This document shows, one piece after another, positions 55,770 through 63,986 of a stretch of 64,000 nucleotides of DNA (positions are counted from its first letter, which is position 1; each line of letters starts with the position of its first letter). The notes under the pieces were generated by a model. The model did not search any database and was not told the DNA's origin. It worked only from the letters and a program-made list of their open reading frames with translations. The translations under genes and the position numbers were made by a program. Source of the DNA: Phenylobacterium sp. (lineage in GTDB: Bacteria > Pseudomonadota > Alphaproteobacteria > Caulobacterales > Caulobacteraceae). The stretch spans positions 21,899 to 85,898 of the forward strand of contig NZ_JAICYI010000003.1 in the NCBI RefSeq assembly GCF_025934275.1, written 5' to 3'.

Positions 55770-56906
55770 CTACTCCGCCGCCATCGCGGCCGATCCCGCC
55801 AGCAGCGGCTCCAAGAGGTGCTCGGCGAGCCATCGCACCACCGGCGCCGCCACCCCGTCGCCGACCACCATCAGCGCCGAGGTCGCGACCTTCGGCAGCT
55901 GGTAGGCGTCCGGAAGGCCCATCAGCCGCGCCGCCTCCCGCGGCGTCAGCAGACGAGTGCGTATCGACGCCTGATCCGCCACCACGATCGCCTGGCGGGA
56001 AGATCCGCCGCGCGGGGTGCGCAGGCACCCGGCGAGCCCATCGAAGCGCACTTCGGCCCGCTGGACCCTTCGCCCATCCTCCACGCGCATGCGCCGGAAC
56101 AGGGCGCCGGCCGCTGGCTCGCCGCCCGCCCGAGCCGTCTCCAGGCGCGCGCGGTGGAGCGGGTTCATGAGCGCGAGCCATCGCGCGGTGCGCTCGGGCG
56201 CGTGCCAGGCGACGGCGTCGTCGTCTTCGAGCACCGCCGCGAGGTCGGAATTGCGGGACGGCGGCGAGGCCGCCCGCCACCAGATCCAGCTCGAGGCGAG
56301 CGCCGACGGCAACCGCCCGAACGCCGCGCGGACCGCGCGCGTCTGCCAGGGTCCCGGCCCGGTGAGCCCGAGCGGCGGCGGCTCGCGGGAGGCGATGATG
56401 AACACCCGCGGACGTGACTGCGGCAGGAAGGCCGCCGCATCGATCTCCAGAGCCCCGAAGCGGTAGCCCAGGGCGGCGAGCGAGCCGGCGAGCGCCTCGA
56501 AGTCCTTGCCGCCGTGCGAGGTGAGCAGGCCGGCGACGTTCTCGATGACCACGATCGGCGGCGCGCGCCGCTGGTTCGCAAGACCCACGATCAGCCGCCA
56601 GAAACCGTAGAAGGCGGAGGATCGTCCGCCCGAGAGCCCCGCCCGCGCGCCGGCCAGGCTGAAGTCCTGACAGGGGCTGGAGGCCCAGGCCAAGTCGGCG
56701 CGGCCGGGCAGGTCCGACGGCTGCAGCATCCAGACATCGCCCTCACGGAGGTGGGCGTCGCCATCGGGAAAGTTGGCGCGGTAGGTCGCCGCCTTCACCG
56801 GATCGAAGTCGTTGGCGAACAGGCAGCGCCACTCGTCGCCGAGACCAAGCCGCGCCATGCCGCCGCCGGCGAAGAACTCGTAGAAGGTGAAGCAGCCCCG
56901 ACTCAC
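55770..56906 (-). CDS. dcm: DNA (cytosine-5-)-methyltransferase
   Basis: Methylates cytosine C5 in a specific sequence. 378 residues. Motif [16 protein letters not shown], motif [14 protein letters not shown] with the catalytic Cys, motif [10 protein letters not shown], motif [13 protein letters not shown] and motif [12 protein letters not shown] are all there, so it is probably active. No restriction endonuclease is recognisable beside it; vsr lies two genes downstream. GTG start. Recognition sequence cannot be read from the protein. Follows a small membrane peptide gene by 29 bases. Confidence 0.94.
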   Translation of the reverse strand: MSRGCFTFYEFFAGGGMARLGLGDEWRCLFANDFDPVKAATYRANFPDGDAHLREGDVWMLQPSDLPGRADLAWASSPCQDFSLAGARAGLSGGRSSAFYGFWRLIVGLANQRRAPPIVVIENVAGLLTSHGGKDFEALAGSLAALGYRFGALEIDAAAFLPQSRPRVFIIASREPPPLGLTGPGPWQTRAVRAAFGRLPSALASSWIWWRAASPPSRNSDLAAVLEDDDAVAWHAPERTARWLALMNPLHRARLETARAGGEPAAGALFRRMRVEDGRRVQRAEVRFDGLAGCLRTPRGGSSRQAIVVADQASIRTRLLTPREAARLMGLPDAYQLPKVATSALMVVGDGVAAPVVRWLAEHLLEPLLAGSAAMAAE

Positions 56907-56935
56907 AGCCGGAGCCTAGCCGATTTTGGCCCAGG

Positions 56936-57100
56936 TCAGCCCTTGCCGACTTCCAGGGTCGGAATCTGGGAGCGCGGCTCGGCCTTGATCCGGTGCGGCC
57001 CGGGCAAGGCGAGTCCGATCGCGATCGCCGCCAGCACGGCGGCGACCATCAGGATCTTCGGCGTCATAACGGGTCCCTCGTCCGTTCTACGCAGCGCCAT
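56936..57100 (-). CDS. Small single-helix membrane peptide of unknown function
   Basis: 54 residues. A single hydrophobic segment (ILMVAAVLAAIAIGLALPG) then a short polar tail. Two starts have good ribosome sites: ATG 57100 (GAGGAGA) and ATG 57067 (GAGGGA, 43 residues). It heads the methyltransferase-cysK-vsr run with a 29-base gap. It could be a signal peptide of a small secreted protein. No family recognised. Confidence 0.55.
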   Translation of the reverse strand: MALRRTDEGPVMTPKILMVAAVLAAIAIGLALPGPHRIKAEPRSQIPTLEVGKG

Positions 57101-57256
57101 ATTGTCTCCTCGGGCCTTAATGGGGCCGGAACAAAAAGGCTGAATCGTTCGTGAGTTCCGACAGCCCAGCTCGGCGCAACTAACCGCTTGACCGCGGCGG
57201 CGCCCCGGGCCGCTAATTACCGGCGATAACAAATCGATCGCCCGGGGAGGCGAGCC

Positions 57257-58996
57257 ATGGAACGAGCCTATGACCTGGTGGTCCGCGGCGGAACGGTCGT
57301 CGACGGCGGGGGCGGCGAGCCCTTCGCGGCCGACGTGGGCGTCAAGGGCGGCGTCATCGCCAAGGTCGGCCAGATTGCGGGCTCCGGCGCCGATGAGATC
57401 GATGCGCGCGGCCAGATCGTCATACCGGGCTTCGTCGACGTGCACACCCACTACGACGGCCAGGCGACCTGGGACGAGCGCATGCAGCCCTCCTCCTGGC
57501 ACGGCGTGACCACCGTCGTCATGGGCAACTGCGGCGTGGGTTTCGCGCCCTGTCGCCCGGGCGACCACGACCGGCTGATCCGCCTGATGGAAGGCGTCGA
57601 GGACATTCCGTTTCCGGTGCTCTCCGAGGGGCTCCCCTGGAATTGGGAGAGCTATCCCGAGTACTTCGAAAGCCTCGCCGGCCGCCGCTTCGACGTCGAC
57701 GTCGGCAGCCAGCTGCCACACGCCGCCCTGCGGGTGTTCGTCATGGGCCAACGGGGCGTGGACCGCGAGCCTGCGACCGAAACCGACATCAACGCCATGG
57801 CGGCGATCGCCAAGCGCTCGATGGAGGCCGGCGCGATCGGCTTCGGCTCCTCGCGCACGCTGAACCACCGTTCCTCCGACGGCTCGCCGATCGCCACGCT
57901 GACCGCCGGCGAGGACGAGCTCACCGGCATCGCCATGGGCCTGGCCGCGGCGGGCCGCGGCGTCCTGCAGTTCGTTTCCGACTTCAACGACCCGGAAGCC
58001 GAGTTCGACATGCTGGAGCGGCTGGTGGCCAAGTCGGGCCGGCCGCTCTCCTTCTCCCTGGTGCAGAGCCCGCGCGATCCCAGGCAGTACAAGTATCTGC
58101 TGGAGCGGCTCTCGGCCGCCAAGGCCAAGGGCCTGACCATGCGGGCGCAGGTCGCCAGCCGCCCGGTAGGCGTGCTGTTCGGCCTCGAGCTCACCGTCAA
58201 CCCGTTCAGCTCCTATCCGAGTTACCGGGCGATCAAGGACAAGCCGCTCGCCGAACGCGTCGCCGCTCTGCGCGACCCCGAGTTCCGTGCGCGCCTGCTC
58301 GCGGAGGAGCCCGAGTCGCCTCGCGCCCCGGGCAATTCCAGCACCCGCCCGTGGGAGCGCATCTACCTGATGGGCGAGGAGCCGGACTACGAACCGACGC
58401 GGGAGACCTCGATCGCGGCGCTCGCCGCCGCCCAGGGCAAGGACCCCCACGAGATCGCGCTCGATCACATGCTGACGGGCGGCGGGCGCGGGATGCTCTA
58501 CCTGCCGATCCTCAACTACGCCGACTACAGCCTCGATCCGGCCCACGAGATGCTGAACCACGAGTGCGTGGTGCCGGGCCTCTCGGACGGCGGCGCTCAT
58601 GTCGGCATGATCTGCGACGGCAGCTTCCCGACCACCAACCTGGTCCACTGGACGCGCGACCGCAGCCGCGGGCCGAGGATCCCGCTCGCCAAGATGGTCA
58701 AGGCGCAGTGCCGCGACACCGCCGAGACGGTCGGGCTCCACGACCGAGGGCTGATCGCCGAAGGGTTCCGCGCCGACCTGAACGTCGTCGACTACGAGCG
58801 GCTGAAGCTGAAGGCGCCGCAGGTGGCCTATGACCTCCCGACCGGCGGGCGGCGGCTGATCCAGCGGGCCGACGGCTACACGGCGACGATCGTCAAGGGC
58901 GAGATCACCTACCGCGACGGCGAACCCACGGGCGCCCTGCCCGGGCGTCTGCTGCGCGGGGGGCAGGCCGCGCCGGCGGCCATGGCGGCGGAATAG
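57257..58996 (+). CDS. Amidohydrolase family protein (N-acyl-D-amino acid deacylase-like)
   Basis: Metal-dependent hydrolase. 579 residues. [16 protein letters not shown] has the HxH metal ligands, [19 protein letters not shown] is the D-aminoacylase pattern, and [19 protein letters not shown] carries the catalytic Asp region. No signal peptide. GGGGAGG precedes ATG 57257. The TauD gene starts three bases after its stop, so they are one operon. The substrate is unknown. Confidence 0.9.
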   Translation: MERAYDLVVRGGTVVDGGGGEPFAADVGVKGGVIAKVGQIAGSGADEIDARGQIVIPGFVDVHTHYDGQATWDERMQPSSWHGVTTVVMGNCGVGFAPCRPGDHDRLIRLMEGVEDIPFPVLSEGLPWNWESYPEYFESLAGRRFDVDVGSQLPHAALRVFVMGQRGVDREPATETDINAMAAIAKRSMEAGAIGFGSSRTLNHRSSDGSPIATLTAGEDELTGIAMGLAAAGRGVLQFVSDFNDPEAEFDMLERLVAKSGRPLSFSLVQSPRDPRQYKYLLERLSAAKAKGLTMRAQVASRPVGVLFGLELTVNPFSSYPSYRAIKDKPLAERVAALRDPEFRARLLAEEPESPRAPGNSSTRPWERIYLMGEEPDYEPTRETSIAALAAAQGKDPHEIALDHMLTGGGRGMLYLPILNYADYSLDPAHEMLNHECVVPGLSDGGAHVGMICDGSFPTTNLVHWTRDRSRGPRIPLAKMVKAQCRDTAETVGLHDRGLIAEGFRADLNVVDYERLKLKAPQVAYDLPTGGRRLIQRADGYTATIVKGEITYRDGEPTGALPGRLLRGGQAAPAAMAAE

Positions 58997-58999
58997 GCC

Positions 59000-60043
59000 A
59001 TGGCCGACGATCGCCCCGAGTTGCAGCCGGTTCCGCTGGAGACGGCCTGCGAGTGGACCGCCGAGGACGTCCGCGACGAGGCGCTCTGGACGGAGCACCT
59101 GACGTCCGGCGAGCTCGAGGAGCTGGAGCGCGCGATCGCCGTCGCCGAGGCGAAGTCCGACGACTTCCTGCAGATCGGCAAGGCCGACTTCCCGCTGCCG
59201 ACGCTGGCGTCTCGCCTCAAGCGGATCGAGGCCGAGCTGATCGATGGCCGCGGCTTCGTGCGGATCCGCGGCCTGCCGCGCGAGCGCTGGTCCAACGACC
59301 AGATGTGCCTGGCCTATTGGGGCATCGGCGCGCATCTCGGCCGGCCTTGGCCGCAGAACGCCAAGGGCCATTTGCTGGGCGACGTCACCGACCAGGGCAA
59401 GCAGCCGGGCGATCCGACCGCCCGTGGCAACGAGCTCGGCCAGATTCCGCTCGACTTCCACTGCGACGGCTCCGACCTCGTGGGCCTGCTCTGCCTGCAG
59501 ACCGGCGTCTCGGGCGGCCTCTCGGCGGTCTGCAATTCGGTGGCGCTGCACAATCGGCTGGTGCGCGAGCGGTCGGACCTCGCCGCCGAGCTCTACAAGC
59601 CGCAGCCTTACGACTACCGGGGCGAGCAGCCGCCGGGCGGACGCGGCTGGTATCCGATGCCGGTGTTCACCGCCTATGGCGGGCGGCTGTTCGTGCGGCT
59701 GATCCGCGGCTACATCCTGGCCTCCCAGCGCCACGCCGACGCGCCGAGGCTCAGCGACCGCGCCGCCGCGGCGCTGAGCTGGATGCAGGCGGAGGCCGAG
59801 GGCGGCCGCTACTCGGTGGTGATGGACTTCCAGCCCGGCGACATGCAGTTCATCAACAACTACCACGTGCTGCACGGGCGGACCGGCTACGAGGACGACA
59901 AGGCAAGCGGCCGGGTGCGCCACCTCAAGCGGCTCTGGCTGGAGACCGAGGCGCTGCGCGAGCGGCCCGAGCAGTTCCGCAACCGGATGGGCTCGCACTG
60001 GGCGCAGAGGGCCTTGATCAGCCGGCTGGACGCGGTCCAGTAG
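59000..60043 (+). CDS. TauD/TfdA-family dioxygenase
   Basis: Fe(II)/2-oxoglutarate dioxygenase. 347 residues. IPLDFHCDGSDLVGLLC gives the HxD ligands near residue 155, NYHVLHGRTGYED the distal His and RHLKRLWLE the 2-oxoglutarate-binding Arg. Family members often start breakdown of sulfonates or aryl ethers. Coupled to the amidohydrolase gene by a three-base gap. Confidence 0.92.
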   Translation: MADDRPELQPVPLETACEWTAEDVRDEALWTEHLTSGELEELERAIAVAEAKSDDFLQIGKADFPLPTLASRLKRIEAELIDGRGFVRIRGLPRERWSNDQMCLAYWGIGAHLGRPWPQNAKGHLLGDVTDQGKQPGDPTARGNELGQIPLDFHCDGSDLVGLLCLQTGVSGGLSAVCNSVALHNRLVRERSDLAAELYKPQPYDYRGEQPPGGRGWYPMPVFTAYGGRLFVRLIRGYILASQRHADAPRLSDRAAAALSWMQAEAEGGRYSVVMDFQPGDMQFINNYHVLHGRTGYEDDKASGRVRHLKRLWLETEALRERPEQFRNRMGSHWAQRALISRLDAVQ

Positions 60044-60091
60044 CGCCGCGCCGCATGGCCATGGCGAGCGAGTCGGCGGCATAAGGGGCCG

Positions 60092-61957
60092 ATGTCCCTC
60101 GCCGTCGCCGAAGCCGAACTTCAGCCGCTGGACGCCGCGCGCGAGATCCTCAGGCGCACATTCGGGCACGCGGAGTTCCGCGGGTTGCAGGCGCCGGTGA
60201 TCGCCGAGCTCTTGGCCGGCCGTTGCGCCATGGCGGTCCTGCCGACCGGCGGCGGCAAGAGCGTCTGCTACCAGATCCCGAGCCTGCTGCGCCCAGGTCT
60301 GGGGCTGGTGGTCTCGCCGCTGATCGCGCTGATGGCCGACCAGGTGGCGGGGCTGCAGCAGTCGGGCGTCGCCGCCGCGCGCCTCGACTCCAACATCGAT
60401 CCCACCGAAAAGGCGGCGGTCTGGCGCCGCATCGAGGCCGGCGAGCTCGACCTGCTCTACGTCTCGCCGGAAGGGCTGATGCAGCCTGCCATGCTGGAGC
60501 GCCTTCGCCGCACGCCGCTGGCCCTGATCGCCATCGACGAGGCCCACTGCGTCAGCCAGTGGGGCCATGACTTTCGCCCCGACTACCGGATGTTGGGCCG
60601 CCTGGCCGAGCTGTTCCCCAGTGTCCCGCGGCTGGCGGTGACCGCCACTGCAGACGCGCGCACCCGCGACGACATCCGCGAACAGCTGCAGCTGGACGGC
60701 GCGAAGGAGTTCGTCGCCTCGTTCGCGAGGCCCGAGCTGATCCTTTCGGCGGAGCGCAAGCGGGGCTCGAAGGAAAAGCGCGTGACCGAGCTGGTGACGG
60801 CGCGGCCGAACCGCTCGGGCGTGGTCTATGCGGGCTCGCGCGAGGGCGCCGAGAAGCTGGCGGCGGCGCTGCGGGCGGCCGGCGTGCCGGCGCTCGCCTA
60901 TCACGCCGGGCTCGAGCGCGAGTTGCGCAATCAGCGCCTCGAGAACTTCCTGGAGGCCGACGCCGACGTGATGGTGGCGACGATCGCTTTCGGCATGGGC
61001 GTCGACAAGCCCGACGTGCGGTTCGTGATCCACGCCGATCCGCCCGCCACGATCGAAGCCTACTGGCAGGAGATCGGCCGCGCCGGGCGGGACGGCGATC
61101 CGGCCGAGGGCATCACTCTCTATGGCGCGGCCGACCTCGCCTGGGCGCTGCGGCGGATCGCGGAGCGCGACGTGGACGAGGCGGTCAAGCAGGCGCAGGT
61201 CCGCAAGGTCCGCCAGCTTTACGCCATGCTGGACGGGACCGGCTGCCGGGCCGCGGCGGTGCGGCGCTACTTCGGCGAGGCCGACGTCGAACCGTGCGGC
61301 CAATGCGACCTCTGCCTCGGCCAGGTGGCGACCTTCGATGCGACCGAGGCCGCCCAGAAGGCGCTTTCGGCGGCGCACCGGCTGGGCGGCCGGTTCGGCA
61401 AGGGCCGGCTGGTGGAGCACCTGCTCGGCAAGACCAAGGACGTCTCGCCGCAGGAGGCCGCGCTCTCCACCTGGGGCATCGGGACAGAGCTGCCGGCCGC
61501 GGCCTGGCGCGACCTGATCGAGCAGCTGCTGTTCGAAGGTCTGCTGCGCGAGGACCCGAACGAGGGCCGGCCGCTGGTCGGCCCTGGCGAGGCCGAGGCG
61601 GTGCGCCAGGTGTTCCGCGGCGAGCGGCGCATCGCGATGCGCAGGGCCGTCGCCGGCGAGGCGAAGCCCGGGCGCAGGAAGCGCGGCGAAGGCCATCCGA
61701 TCGCCGCCTCCGACCGGCCGGTGTTCGAGGCGCTGAGGGCCTGGCGGGCGGGAGCGGCGAAGGCCCAGCACGTGCCGCCCTACGTCATCTTCCACGACGC
61801 GACCCTGGCCGAGATCGCCACCGCCCGGCCGGGATCGCGCGCAGCGCTGGTGCGGCTCTCCGGCGTCGGCGAGGGAAAGCTCGCCCGCTACGGCGCCGCG
61901 GTGCTGGAGGTGGTCGCAAGGTTCGGCAATGCCCAGCCGGATGATCGGCCGGCATAA
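60092..61957 (+). CDS. recQ: ATP-dependent DNA helicase RecQ
   Basis: Unwinds recombination intermediates. 621 residues. VLPTGGGKSVCYQIPSLL (Walker A), LIAIDEAHCVSQWGHDFRPDY (DEAH and the aromatic-rich loop), ATIAFGMGVDKPDVRFVIH and QEIGRAGRDGDPAEGI are helicase motifs. The zinc-binding RQC cysteines read CGQCDLC (~408), and a C-terminal HRDC domain (VFEALRAWRAGAA...) is present. Follows the TauD gene by 48 bases. Confidence 0.96.
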   Translation: MSLAVAEAELQPLDAAREILRRTFGHAEFRGLQAPVIAELLAGRCAMAVLPTGGGKSVCYQIPSLLRPGLGLVVSPLIALMADQVAGLQQSGVAAARLDSNIDPTEKAAVWRRIEAGELDLLYVSPEGLMQPAMLERLRRTPLALIAIDEAHCVSQWGHDFRPDYRMLGRLAELFPSVPRLAVTATADARTRDDIREQLQLDGAKEFVASFARPELILSAERKRGSKEKRVTELVTARPNRSGVVYAGSREGAEKLAAALRAAGVPALAYHAGLERELRNQRLENFLEADADVMVATIAFGMGVDKPDVRFVIHADPPATIEAYWQEIGRAGRDGDPAEGITLYGAADLAWALRRIAERDVDEAVKQAQVRKVRQLYAMLDGTGCRAAAVRRYFGEADVEPCGQCDLCLGQVATFDATEAAQKALSAAHRLGGRFGKGRLVEHLLGKTKDVSPQEAALSTWGIGTELPAAAWRDLIEQLLFEGLLREDPNEGRPLVGPGEAEAVRQVFRGERRIAMRRAVAGEAKPGRRKRGEGHPIAASDRPVFEALRAWRAGAAKAQHVPPYVIFHDATLAEIATARPGSRAALVRLSGVGEGKLARYGAAVLEVVARFGNAQPDDRPA

Positions 61958-62103
61958 TTGTCGAGCAGGCGCGGAAGCGCCGCCGCACCGGAAGTGAGCC
62001 CGAGGCGCGGGAGGCGCGCGTCGATGGGGGAAGGGAAAAGAGACTTCGCCGATTGTCACGCGACGGGCTTCGCCGGCGGGGAAAATCGCGCCAGTCTCGC
62101 CTC

Positions 62104-62170
62104 ACTTTCCGACCTGGAAAGTTTTCACTTGACGACATGGAAAGCGACGTTAGTTTCCGGATTGGAAAGT
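62104..62170 (+). promoter_or_regulatory. Promoter with two ACTTTCC-N5-GGAAAGT operators
   Basis: First operator ACTTTCC-GACCT-GGAAAGT (62104-62122) is perfect; the second AGTTTCC-GGATT-GGAAAGT (62152-62170) has one mismatch. They lie 48 bases apart on the same helix face within about half a turn, and flank a -35 box TTGACG (62129-62134); the second covers the -10 (TAGTTT at 62151). A third half-site GGAAAG is at 62139. Probably bound by the winged-helix protein encoded two genes downstream. Confidence 0.7.
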
Positions 62171-62182
62171 GAGGAGCGCGCC

Positions 62183-62632
62183 ATGTCCCCCATCTCTGAA
62201 GCCGAGGGCCTGGAGGCCCTGAACCAGATCGCCGCCGCCAATCGGGAGATGGCGGATCGGGTGAAGGGGCCCGGCTGGTACAGCTGGTCGCTCAGCCTGA
62301 TGATGGGCGGCCTGGCGGCCGTCCAGGAATTCCCCCTACCGGTGATCTTCGGCTACGAGGTGTTCTTCTTCGTCGCCTTGTTCTTCCTGGTCCGCGCCTA
62401 TCGCCGGACCACCGGCGTCTGGATCCCGGGATACCGGGCGGGCCGCACCCGCTGGGTGGCGATCGGGGGCGCCCTTGTGCTGGCCGCGGTCATGATGGGC
62501 GGGGTGTACCTCTACTGGGAGATGGGAATCCACGGGGCGTGCATCGCAGGCGGCGTGATCCTCGCGGCGCTCACCCGCGTGCACTGCTACCTCTGGGCGA
62601 AGGCCTATCGCCGCGATCTCGGGGTGGCCTGA
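62183..62632 (+). CDS. Four-helix membrane protein of unknown function
   Basis: 149 residues. After an N-terminal ~45-residue soluble helix come about four membrane segments: SWSLSLMMGGLAAVQEF, VIFGYEVFFFVALFFLV, WVAIGGALVLAAVMMGGVYLY and GACIAGGVILAALTRVH. I do not recognise a family. GTGAGGAG precedes ATG 62183. The stop overlaps the winged-helix start by one base, so they are co-translated; the regulator may respond to or control this protein. Confidence 0.75.
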   Translation: MSPISEAEGLEALNQIAAANREMADRVKGPGWYSWSLSLMMGGLAAVQEFPLPVIFGYEVFFFVALFFLVRAYRRTTGVWIPGYRAGRTRWVAIGGALVLAAVMMGGVYLYWEMGIHGACIAGGVILAALTRVHCYLWAKAYRRDLGVA

Positions 62633-62934
62633 TGTCGGCCGGATTCGACCCGGTGATCCACCCGCCGCCGCGGCTGCAGATCTGCGCCCGACTGGCGGCG
62701 GTGGAGACCATGGATTTCGCGCGGCTGCGGGAGATGCTGGACGTCTCCGAAAGCGTTCTCTCCAAGCACATCAAGACCCTCGAGGAAGCGGGCTACGTGG
62801 CGGTCCGCAAGGTGGCTTCGAACGGGCGCCAGCGCACCTGGCTGGCGCTGACGCAGGCGGGCCGCAAGGCGTTCGCCGCACATGCTCGGGCGCTTCGCGC
62901 GCTGGTCGGCGAGCAGGACCTAGCGGCGGAGTAG
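62632..62934 (+). CDS. Winged-helix transcriptional regulator (MarR-like, HTH_27 type)
   Basis: 100 residues, one DNA-binding domain and a short C-terminal helix. LQICARLAAVETMDFARLRE, VSESVLSKHIKTLEEAGYV (recognition helix) and RQRTWLALTQAGRKAFAAHA (wing) match short MarR/HTH_27 regulators. No effector domain, so it probably dimerises by terminal helices. Coupled to the membrane protein; duplicated operators lie upstream of the pair, consistent with autoregulation. The IS element begins six bases after its stop. Confidence 0.9.
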   Translation: MSAGFDPVIHPPPRLQICARLAAVETMDFARLREMLDVSESVLSKHIKTLEEAGYVAVRKVASNGRQRTWLALTQAGRKAFAAHARALRALVGEQDLAAE

Positions 62935-62937
62935 GCG

Positions 62938-62951
62938 CTAGAGCGTTCGGC
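62938..62951 (+). repeat. Left terminal inverted repeat of the IS630 element (with flanking CTA)
   Basis: CTAGAGCGTTCGGC is matched by its reverse complement at 63987-64000. The TA at 62939-62940 is half of the target duplication. Past the 14 identical bases, about two thirds of the next 11 positions also match. Confidence 0.9.
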
Positions 62952-63041
62952 CATCGAGTTGAATCGATTGTGATCGCGGCTGGGATTCCGCAGGGGGGCG
63001 GCATGTGAGTCCATGAGGCTTCCTGATTCGGGGAGGCGGAC

Positions 63042-63464
63042 ATGGGTGCGGCGCATTCGGAGGATCTTCGATCACGGGTTGTTGCGGAGGTCGCGGCGGG
63101 CAGCTCGCGGCGGCAGGCGGCGGCGCGTTTCAAGGTGAGCCCGGCCTCGGCGATCCGCTGGACCACGCTGGAGGCGCAGACGGGCAGCGTGAGGGCCCGG
63201 CCTCGGGGCGGCAAGAGCTCGCCGCTGGAGCCGCACGGCGGCTGGCTCAAGGACCTGGTGGCGAAGGAGCCGGACCTGACGCTGGCGGAGATCGAGCTGC
63301 GGCTGCTCGACGGGCTGGGCCAGAAGATCACCGAGCGGTCGATCCGGCGGTTCTTCAAGCGCCACGCGATCAGCTATAAAAAAAACGCTGCACGCCTCCG
63401 AGCAGACGCGGCCCGACGTGGCCGAAGCGCGCGAGCGCTGGAAGGCCGGCCAGGCCAGCCTTGA
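63042..63464 (+). CDS. IS630 transposase, N-terminal frame (orfA)
   Basis: 140 codons, DNA-binding half. HTH1 SRRQAAARFKVSPASAIRW is IS630-like; the second HTH follows (LTLAEIELRLLDG ... TERSIRRFFKRHAIS). The true protein sequence ends near a run of eight A (after ISYK), beyond which this frame reads arginine-rich noise. Function needs a shift to the other frame. Confidence 0.85.
   Translation: MGAAHSEDLRSRVVAEVAAGSSRRQAAARFKVSPASAIRWTTLEAQTGSVRARPRGGKSSPLEPHGGWLKDLVAKEPDLTLAEIELRLLDGLGQKITERSIRRFFKRHAISYKKNAARLRADAARRGRSARALEGRPGQP
63369..63386 (+). other. A8 slippery run joining the transposase frames
   Basis: The sequence AGCTATAAAAAAAACGCT has eight A. Slippage of the polymerase or ribosome by one base here would fuse orfA to orfB. 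Many IS630 elements use such programmed shifts; a sequence error or inactivating insertion is the alternative. Confidence 0.6.
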
Positions 63465-63984
63465 TCCGACGAAGCTGGTCTTCGTCGACGAGACCGGGAC
63501 CAACACCAAGATGGTCCGCGCCTACGGTCGCGCGCCGAGGGGCCAGCGGCTGCTCGGCCGCCAGCCCTTCGGGCACTGGAAGACCACCACCTTCACCGCC
63601 GGACTGCGCTGCGATGGGATCACCGCGCCCTTCGTGCTGGACGGCGCAATGAACCGCGAGGCCTTCCTGGTCTACCTCGACAAGGTGCTCGGGCCGACGC
63701 TCAGCGCCGGCGACATCGTGGTGATGGACAACCTGCCGGCGCACAAGGGCGAAGCGGTCAGGACGCGCATCGAGGCCAAGGGCGCCAAACTGCTCCTGCT
63801 GCCGCCCTACTCCCCCGATCTCAACCCGATCGAGCTGGCCTTCTCAAAGCTCAAGGCGCTGCTGCGCAAGGCCGCCGAGCGCTCCGTGGGCGGGCTCTGG
63901 GATCGCATCGGACAAGTGCTCGACGCCTTCACACCACAAGAATGCGCCAACTACTTCCGCCACGATGGCTATGCCTCAGCTTGA
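63376..63984 (+). CDS. IS630 transposase, C-terminal frame (orfB, DDE catalytic domain)
   Basis: Continues the family sequence directly after the A8 run (TLHASEQTRPDVAEARER). The catalytic triad is intact: VFVDETGTN, IVVMDNLPAHKG and DLNPIELAFSKLK. The frame is +1 relative to orfA; removing one A (A7) or adding two joins them perfectly. The listed start is the frame-join, not a start codon; a GTG at 63418 could start a shorter product. Confidence 0.85.
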   Translation: MKKTLHASEQTRPDVAEARERWKAGQASLDPTKLVFVDETGTNTKMVRAYGRAPRGQRLLGRQPFGHWKTTTFTAGLRCDGITAPFVLDGAMNREAFLVYLDKVLGPTLSAGDIVVMDNLPAHKGEAVRTRIEAKGAKLLLLPPYSPDLNPIELAFSKLKALLRKAAERSVGGLWDRIGQVLDAFTPQECANYFRHDGYASA

Positions 63985-63986
63985 GC

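Noticed and set aside
54299..56906. A restriction-modification system
   Set aside because: There is a cytosine-5 methyltransferase and Vsr but no recognisable endonuclease, and the gene between is cysK.
57188..57219. Promoter TTGACC ... TAATTA upstream of the amidohydrolase gene
   Set aside because: The spacing is 20 bases, too long for a standard promoter; a shifted -10 is weak. Not listed as a feature.
57101..62059. A ~1,650-codon minus-strand open frame opposite the amidohydrolase, TauD and recQ genes
   Set aside because: It is antisense to three solid genes and shows His/Arg/Gly-rich shadow composition. The only credible part is the 54-residue tail gene at 56936-57100.
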